A stretch of DNA of 64,000 bases from Chloroflexota bacterium (GTDB taxonomy: Bacteria > Chloroflexota > Anaerolineae > UBA4142 > SHND01): NCBI GenBank assembly GCA_004295045.1, contig SHND01000025.1, positions 62,001 to 126,000 on the forward strand, written 5' to 3'. A program made the translations under genes and the position numbers. Positions 58,738-64,000 of this stretch are shown here, piece by piece (within the stretch, counting starts at the first letter, position 1; each line of letters begins with the position of its first letter). Below the pieces are notes generated by a model. It ran no database searches, was not told where the DNA came from, and worked only from the letters and a program-made list of their open reading frames with translations.

Positions 58738-60516
58738 TTACGGAAAGGTTATTTCATCCGCGACGATCTCTAAATTTCCACGAAACACATTTACTTTGCC
58801 GCGTACCGAAACTTGTGCGCCGATGGCGAGTTTGTCTTGAATCGGTGCGAAAATCTGTTTGAAAACGGTCACACGAATTGTGCCGCTGTCATCTTGCAGT
58901 GTCACGTACTTGCCCGCCGAAAAATCTTGGAGCTCCGAGATAGTTCCTTGGATCGAAACATTCTGGTCGAGGTCGTCTGTGGAAATCGAACCGATGGTGC
59001 GAACAACAACGGTAGGAATGACCGCCGCGGCGACGAGTTCCACATCTTTTGCGTTTTCGGGAATCACCTCGAGCGTGTCGTTAAACACATCAAGCTTGCC
59101 CGTGACGCGAACTTCTGCTCCGGCTATGAGCGCGTTGCGATTTGAAAGCTTTGCCAACACATCCGACCAAATCAGCAGAATAATTTTCCCCGTACCATCG
59201 TCGAGCGTATAGCGCATTCCTTGAGAAAATTCACTCGCGCGCGTGATTTTTGCCTGCACGATCACGCGCGCATCCTTGTCCGCTTGCGTCAAACTCGCAA
59301 TAGTGCGCGCAACCGGCGCGGCAGTTGGTTCGCGCGTGGGACGCGGTGTGTTCGTCGGTTCGGGTGTTGTGTTCGGCGCGGCTGTTTGATTCGCCTGTGG
59401 CGTTTCAATATTTTGCGCGAGCGCCGCGCTGATTTTTACATCGCTCGCGCGGTTTGGAACAATTTCCAACTCGCCGCGATACTCGCTCAGTTTGCCGAGA
59501 ACGGTGATGTTTGCGCCTTTTTGGAGTTCGCTTGCGTTCGGAATTTCGTCATAGATATTTTTCCACAGCACGAGGGTAATTTCGCCCGAATCATCGGCGA
59601 TGACTGCGCGCATCCCTTGCGAAAATTTGGCAACGCGCTCCACCTGTCCCGAAACCTGGACGCGTTGATTTACGCGCGAGGCGTCGAGGTCGCCGATTTT
59701 GTTAACTGTTGCCGCCGTATTGTCAATGTCCAACTTTTGGAGATCGCTTGGATTCCGCAGTAAAAGTTGCGGCGAATCACGGAAAAAGGTGACGATGCCC
59801 TGAACTTGAACTGAATCGCCCAGCTCGACAGAGGGAAGCGCGCCGTACAATTTTTCAATATCTGCGTTCACCGCAACATCAAGTTCACCCGACGCGTCGC
59901 CGAGCGTGATGAGTGTGAGTCCTTGGTACGGCTGGCGAATTTCACGCACATCGCCGCGCACACTGACCAAGCGTAACTCGTCATCCGCGCCAATGTCTTG
60001 AATGGCGATTTCGCTGGCAGTCGGAGGGACGAGCTGCAATTTATCGGCGGTGGAAAGATTCAGCGTTGTGAAATCATCGCGCACGCGCAGTGTGCCTTCG
60101 GCGGTGATCTTGTCGCCAATCGTTGGGATTTTGTTTTGCGCGATGAGTTGCTCTGTCACTTCGCCGAGTGAGGCAGCTTGAATTTCGCCCGACTGGTCGG
60201 AAATGTAAAAGCGGAGTGATTGCTGATCGGGATTGTAGCTCGGACCGCGCGTCACAGTGCCTTCGAGACGCACATAGGCGTAATTCATGGTCGCGCCAAT
60301 GTTTCCGATTGTCGTGGTGCGCGTTGCCGCGCCGCTGACCGCGTACACCAAGATCGCGATACCGAGAATGGCGAGGACGAGACAGGCGAGCCGCAGATAT
60401 TTGAGGGGCAGCCGCTTTTTGATCTCTGCGCCGCAGTATGGACATTTCTCCATCGGACCGACAAAGCGTCCGCACGAGGGACACGTTGCGCCGACTTGAT
60501 GTTGCATTGCGCTCAC
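58738..60516 (-). CDS. Zinc-ribbon, one-helix protein with five OB-fold repeats
   Basis: The 592-residue protein starts with a zinc ribbon (CPSCGRFVGPMEKCPYC, residues about 12-28), then one membrane helix (about 38-58). Five OB-fold-like repeats follow, for example VQVSGQVERVAKFSQGMRAV, VIVQAKITRASEFSQGMRYT and VSIQGTISELQDFSAGKYVT, each ending in GxxxVxGxLxxxxxxLxIxP-like strands. A Thr/Pro linker (PEPTNTPRPTREPTAAP) divides repeats three and four. If the helix is a signal anchor, all OB folds lie outside the cytoplasm. Ligand unknown. Confidence 0.8.
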   Translation of the reverse strand: MSAMQHQVGATCPSCGRFVGPMEKCPYCGAEIKKRLPLKYLRLACLVLAILGIAILVYAVSGAATRTTTIGNIGATMNYAYVRLEGTVTRGPSYNPDQQSLRFYISDQSGEIQAASLGEVTEQLIAQNKIPTIGDKITAEGTLRVRDDFTTLNLSTADKLQLVPPTASEIAIQDIGADDELRLVSVRGDVREIRQPYQGLTLITLGDASGELDVAVNADIEKLYGALPSVELGDSVQVQGIVTFFRDSPQLLLRNPSDLQKLDIDNTAATVNKIGDLDASRVNQRVQVSGQVERVAKFSQGMRAVIADDSGEITLVLWKNIYDEIPNASELQKGANITVLGKLSEYRGELEIVPNRASDVKISAALAQNIETPQANQTAAPNTTPEPTNTPRPTREPTAAPVARTIASLTQADKDARVIVQAKITRASEFSQGMRYTLDDGTGKIILLIWSDVLAKLSNRNALIAGAEVRVTGKLDVFNDTLEVIPENAKDVELVAAAVIPTVVVRTIGSISTDDLDQNVSIQGTISELQDFSAGKYVTLQDDSGTIRVTVFKQIFAPIQDKLAIGAQVSVRGKVNVFRGNLEIVADEITFP

Positions 60517-60522
60517 AAAAAA

Positions 60523-60531
60523 AGTATAGCA
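60523..60531 (-). promoter_or_regulatory. Extended -10 element for the OB-fold gene
   Basis: TGCTATACT on the minus strand ends six bases before the ATG at 60516, which predicts a leaderless transcript. Confidence 0.4.
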
Positions 60532-60607
60532 TAAACTCTAGTGGAATGGTTGCTCTCCATGTAGCGATTAGGAACCATTGCTTTGTACAAATCGCGCCTT
60601 TCACGTA

Positions 60608-60616
60608 TGCTATAAT
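60608..60616 (+). promoter_or_regulatory. Extended -10 element for gatC
   Basis: TGCTATAAT on the plus strand lies 42 bases before the gatC ATG. No convincing -35 box was found, as is normal for extended -10 promoters. Confidence 0.5.
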
Positions 60617-60658
60617 TGTTGCTGCACGATTCAATCATTCCATTACTAACATACCGCT

Positions 60659-60955
60659 ATGAGTTTGACCCACGCCCAAGTCTCACACATCGCCGATTTG
60701 GCGAAACTTGAATTAACCGATATAGAAATCGAACGCATGACACAGCAGCTTGCTGCAATTTTGGAATACGCCGAACGGCTGAATGAACTCGATACGGATG
60801 CGATTCCGCCGACCGCCAGCGTCATTCCGAATCAGAATGTGATGCGCGCCGATGTGGTCACGCCCTCGCTCACGCGTGAGCAGGTGTTGCAAAATGCGCC
60901 GGATACGGATGCCGCTCACGAATTTTTCCGCGTACGCGCGATCCTGGAAGATTGA
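60659..60955 (+). CDS. gatC: Aspartyl/glutamyl-tRNA amidotransferase subunit C
   Basis: The 98-residue protein has VSHIADLAKLELTDIEIERM and ILEYAERLNELDTDAIPPTA, followed by NVMRADVVTPSLTREQVLQN, as in GatC. It stabilises GatA on GatB in the amidotransferase that makes Gln-tRNA and/or Asn-tRNA. gatA is separated from it by one glycosyltransferase gene; gatB is not in the window. Confidence 0.97.
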   Translation: MSLTHAQVSHIADLAKLELTDIEIERMTQQLAAILEYAERLNELDTDAIPPTASVIPNQNVMRADVVTPSLTREQVLQNAPDTDAAHEFFRVRAILED

Positions 60956-60956
60956 A

Positions 60957-62117
60957 ATGAAAATCGCTTGGTTCGGACACGTTGCCAGCGCGCGGCGAAA
61001 CGGCATCGTTTCGTATTCGCGCATGATGTTGAATGGCTTGAGCGCGCGGGGTGTTGATGTCGTCTTCTTTTTTCACGCCACGCGCGAACGCCATCTCGTT
61101 ACGCCGCCGAATGTGCGCGCCGTTCGGATTGGCGCGCTCGATCTTTTGAACCGCGCGACAGTCTCCTCTCTGCGCGCGGAAAAGACGATTGAAAATGTTT
61201 TGCGACACGAGCGCCCGCAAATCGCGCACGTTTCGCTTTCCTTTTCAAATCTCGATTCGTCCATCCCCGAAATGTGCCACGAACTAGGCATTCCATCAGT
61301 GGCAACCATCCATACTCCGTACGGTGGCCCCGGTTCATGGTGGGGCACGGCGATGAAAGTGTTGTATCGCGTGACCGTCAATACTTTTGACAAGTATGAT
61401 GCTGCCATCGTCTTTTCGGAAAATCAAAAGCGCATGTTGGAAAAATATGGTGTGGAAAAGGTCGCGCTGCATGTGATTCCCAACGGGATTGATGTTGAGA
61501 GCTTTGCCCCCGGCGAACCCGACTATAAACAAGAACTTGGCGCGCGGCTCTTGATCTCCTACGTTGGACGCGTAGACCCCGAAAAAAATGTTGGGGCGCT
61601 GTGTGAAGCTTTCACAGGGCTGGACCTTCCGAGTGACTATTACCTAGTCATTGCAGGCGATGGTTTGGATTATGGGCGCCTCCGTCGCAAATATGCCGAT
61701 GACCCGCGCATTGTTTTTCGCGGACATATCAGCGACTCGCGCGAATTGCGACGCCTCTTGCGCGCGAGTGACATCAATGTTTTGCCCTCTTCCGTCGAAG
61801 GACTCTCGATTGCGATGCTTGAAGCGATGGCGAGCGGCGCGGCGATGGTTGTGACGGATGTTGGTTCGGATGGTGAAGCGGTGCGCGGCGCAGGCATTGT
61901 CCTCGATTTAGAAGATCTCGAAGGACAGCTGCCGTTGGCATTGCGCTCGCTCATCGAATTTCCGGAATTTCGCCAAGAGCTGCGGCGTCGCGCGCGCCAA
62001 CGCGCGGTGGAACAATATTCTTTGCAAGGCAACCTCGACAAACTTGTACAGTTGTACGAAGAATTAGACTCGCGTAATCGCAGCAATTTTTATGCCTACC
62101 GTAACGAAATTGCCTGA
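60957..62117 (+). CDS. GT4-family glycosyltransferase
   Basis: The 386-residue protein starts at ATG 60957, two bases after the gatC stop region ([20 protein letters not shown]). The GT-B fold is visible: [33 protein letters not shown], and the donor site [20 protein letters not shown]. It should add a sugar from a nucleotide donor to a lipid or glycan. Its placement between gatC and gatA, overlapping gatA by 26 bases, is unusual. Confidence 0.9.
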   Translation: MKIAWFGHVASARRNGIVSYSRMMLNGLSARGVDVVFFFHATRERHLVTPPNVRAVRIGALDLLNRATVSSLRAEKTIENVLRHERPQIAHVSLSFSNLDSSIPEMCHELGIPSVATIHTPYGGPGSWWGTAMKVLYRVTVNTFDKYDAAIVFSENQKRMLEKYGVEKVALHVIPNGIDVESFAPGEPDYKQELGARLLISYVGRVDPEKNVGALCEAFTGLDLPSDYYLVIAGDGLDYGRLRRKYADDPRIVFRGHISDSRELRRLLRASDINVLPSSVEGLSIAMLEAMASGAAMVVTDVGSDGEAVRGAGIVLDLEDLEGQLPLALRSLIEFPEFRQELRRRARQRAVEQYSLQGNLDKLVQLYEELDSRNRSNFYAYRNEIA

Positions 62118-63600
62118 ACTCACCGCGCTGCGCGCGGCGGAATTATTGCGCGCAGGTGAAATCTCGTCCGTCGAATTGACGCGCGCCGTTTTGGAACGCA
62201 TTGACGCGCACGATAACAAGATACACGCGTATTTACATGTGACGACTGAACGCGCATTGGAGAACGCGGCACGCGCGGACGAACAACTGCGCGACGCGCG
62301 CAGAACGGGCGACCACGCGGGTTCGCCCTTGCGCGGCGTGCCAATGTCCATCAAAGATGTCATTTCGACACGCAATGTTGTGACGACAGCGGGCTCGCGG
62401 ATTCTTGAAAATTTTCTTCCGGTGTATAACGCGACCGTGATCGAGAAATTGCAAAACGCGGGCGCGCTCTTGATTGGTAAAACGAATCCGGATGAATTTG
62501 CGATGGGCTCTTCGACCGAAAATTCGGGCTATGGTGTTACGCGTAATCCTTGGGACTTGGAACGCGTCCCCGGCGGCTCGAGCGGCGGCAGCGCCGCGGC
62601 GATGGCGGCGGATGAAGGAATATTCGCGTTGGGTACGGATACGGGCGGCAGTGTCCGTCAGCCCGCTTCGCTTACGAGTACGGTGGGCTTGCGTCCGAGT
62701 TATGGTCGCGTTTCGCGTTGGGGTGTGATCGCTTTTGCGTCGTCACTCGATCAAGTCGGACCGATGACGAAAGATGTACGCGACGCCGCGTTGATTCTAA
62801 GTATTATCGCCGGACACGACGCGCACGATTCGACGACAGTGAACGCGCCGGTGCCAAATTATTTGAACGCGTTGGAGCTGGCAGGGACAATTCATGAATC
62901 GCCTCTACGCGGCGTGCGTGTCGGTGTCCCGCGCGAATATTTTGTGGAGGGGATGGCGCGCGCGGTTGAAACAACCATTCGCGCGGCGATTTCGCATCTC
63001 GAATCGCTTGGGGCGGAAATTCACGAGGTGAGTTTGCCGCACACGGCATACGCGCTGCCGACGTACTATATTCTCGCTCCCGCCGAAGCATCGGCGAATC
63101 TTGCGCGCTATGATGGTGTCAAGTATGGTCCGCGCGCCGATGTGCCCGGCGATGTGTGGGATGTGATGCGCGCGACGCGCGGGCAGGGCTTTGGTCCCGA
63201 AGTGAAACGGCGCATCATGCTCGGCACGTACGCGTTGAGTACGGGATATTACGACGCGTATTATTTGAAAGCGCAAAAAGTTCGCACGCTCATCAAACGC
63301 GATTTTGATCAAGCGTTCGATCAGGTGGATGTTCTCGTCAGCGCGGCATCCCCCACGCCGGCATTTCGGATTGGAGAGAAATCGGATGATCCGCTGCAAA
63401 TGTATCTCGCCGATGTTTTTACGCTCGCGCAAGCGTTGGCAGGAATTCCGGCAATGAGTATCCCCGCGGGATTCAGCGACGGCTTGCCGATTGGATTGCA
63501 GCTCATGGCGCGCGCGTTCGAGGAAGAAAAGATGCTGCGCGTGGCGTACGCCTACGAGCAGACGACGGATTGGCACAAACGAAAACCCAAGCTCGTCTGA
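62092..63600 (+). CDS. gatA: Aspartyl/glutamyl-tRNA amidotransferase subunit A
   Basis: The 502-residue amidase has the Ser-cisSer-Lys site: the Lys in [11 protein letters not shown], then [17 protein letters not shown], and [20 protein letters not shown] with the nucleophile Ser. It releases ammonia from glutamine for tRNA amidation. The start lies inside the glycosyltransferase gene's end, so translation is probably coupled. Confidence 0.97.
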   Translation: MPTVTKLPELTALRAAELLRAGEISSVELTRAVLERIDAHDNKIHAYLHVTTERALENAARADEQLRDARRTGDHAGSPLRGVPMSIKDVISTRNVVTTAGSRILENFLPVYNATVIEKLQNAGALLIGKTNPDEFAMGSSTENSGYGVTRNPWDLERVPGGSSGGSAAAMAADEGIFALGTDTGGSVRQPASLTSTVGLRPSYGRVSRWGVIAFASSLDQVGPMTKDVRDAALILSIIAGHDAHDSTTVNAPVPNYLNALELAGTIHESPLRGVRVGVPREYFVEGMARAVETTIRAAISHLESLGAEIHEVSLPHTAYALPTYYILAPAEASANLARYDGVKYGPRADVPGDVWDVMRATRGQGFGPEVKRRIMLGTYALSTGYYDAYYLKAQKVRTLIKRDFDQAFDQVDVLVSAASPTPAFRIGEKSDDPLQMYLADVFTLAQALAGIPAMSIPAGFSDGLPIGLQLMARAFEEEKMLRVAYAYEQTTDWHKRKPKLV

Positions 63601-63675
63601 AAATATGGTGGGAATTTGTTCCCCCCGCGCGATTTAATTTACAAACCCCCCTCCCCGTAGTAAAATGCGCGTAAG

Positions 63676-64000
63676 ATGATTCCTCCGGTCATTCATGATT
63701 TGCGCGCGTTGGCGGAACTCGCCGCGTACGGCGTCGAACTGGACATGGAACGCGTGCGGTTGTCCTCGTCCTCACCGCTCACCGACGCGCTCGCGTCACG
63801 CGTTTCTTTCGGCAACATGGGCGCCGAGACGTTTGTGTTGTACACCAACGGACGCAAGCAACACGCGCTGGGCGTGGTGCAGGCGCGAACACGCAAAAAT
63901 CGTCCCGAAGCGGACATCACCTTTATCGCGCCGTCGCTGGAGCATGACCCTGACGCGGTGACAACGTGGTATCGCTTGCTGTCAGAGGCAACCAACAGCT
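63676..64000 (+). CDS. Unidentified protein, C-terminus beyond right edge
   Basis: An open frame from ATG 63676 runs to the right edge (108 codons): MIPPVIHDLRALAELAAYGV, then SFGNMGAETFVLYTNGRKQH. TAAAAT lies about 11 bases upstream. The start resembles N-terminal regions of chloroflexi GNAT-type acetyltransferases, but too little is present for a firm call. Confidence 0.6.
   Translation, partial: MIPPVIHDLRALAELAAYGVELDMERVRLSSSSPLTDALASRVSFGNMGAETFVLYTNGRKQHALGVVQARTRKNRPEADITFIAPSLEHDPDAVTTWYRLLSEATNS

Overview
The window is a chromosomal segment, about 54% G+C by eye and very rich in GCGC, that looks like an uncultured Chloroflexota (Anaerolineae-like) bacterium. The evidence is: many secreted or membrane proteins with Thr/Pro-rich linkers (TPTITPTPTEP, NTPRPTREPTAAP); a YvcK protein with two N-terminal membrane helices; a CPA2 antiporter paired with a small P-II-like protein; a T-box leader with intrinsic terminator; and frequent GTG/TTG starts. 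The phylum call is inference from family content; no rRNA or tRNA gene is visible.

Layout. 1-2,100 (minus): yebC, ruvC and an anchored protein cut by the left edge. 2,157-7,921 (plus): clan-A glycoside-hydrolase-like protein, cupin, polytopic GT-C glycosyltransferase and TPR protein. 7,925-14,521 (minus): an unusual 7TM-GAF-HTH protein, then the conserved rpsB-tsf / pyrH-frr-uppS-cdsA cluster for translation and envelope lipid synthesis. 14,730-15,615: a RAYT-type transposase between two inverted arrays of 49-50 bp palindromic units. 15,625-22,000: channel-like protein, plsC, SulP transporter with ArsR regulator, and an operon of a secreted repeat protein, DUF350 and DUF2237. 22,010-25,151: a complete ECF transporter (two ATPases, T, S). 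25,166-26,721: an A+T-richer BglII-type restriction-modification pair, followed upstream by the bifunctional Rel gene.

28,992-35,571: a lipoprotein, then pgk, an MNT-HEPN protein, gap and yvcK on the minus strand. 35,686-37,257: antiporter plus P-II-like protein. 38,243-42,887 (minus): pxpC, pxpB, pxpA and a DUF2723/TMEM260-like protein. 42,936-45,145: a perfect 42-bp palindrome, a consensus promoter, a T-box leader, mug and serS. 45,193-54,103: an RlmD-like methyltransferase carrying an in-frame palindromic insertion, Nudix, pentapeptide protein, rdgB (minus), DUF4446, GT2, HDAC-like, TPR, ndk and dps. 54,154-60,516 (minus): rsfS, cold-shock protein, Mut7-C, LPG-flippase-like, YdjM-like, TctA-like and a five-OB-fold protein. 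60,659-64,000 (plus): gatC, a GT4 glycosyltransferase, gatA and a right-edge partial gene.

Most genes are housekeeping. The most unusual content lies in small DNA elements: the RAYT/palindrome island, several palindrome families starting GTAGG or ending in GACAGG-type arms, one of them inserted in frame into the Fe-S loop of an RNA methyltransferase, micro-repeat linkers shared between distant intergenic spots, and a recurrent extended -10 motif TGCTATAAT with very short leaders.
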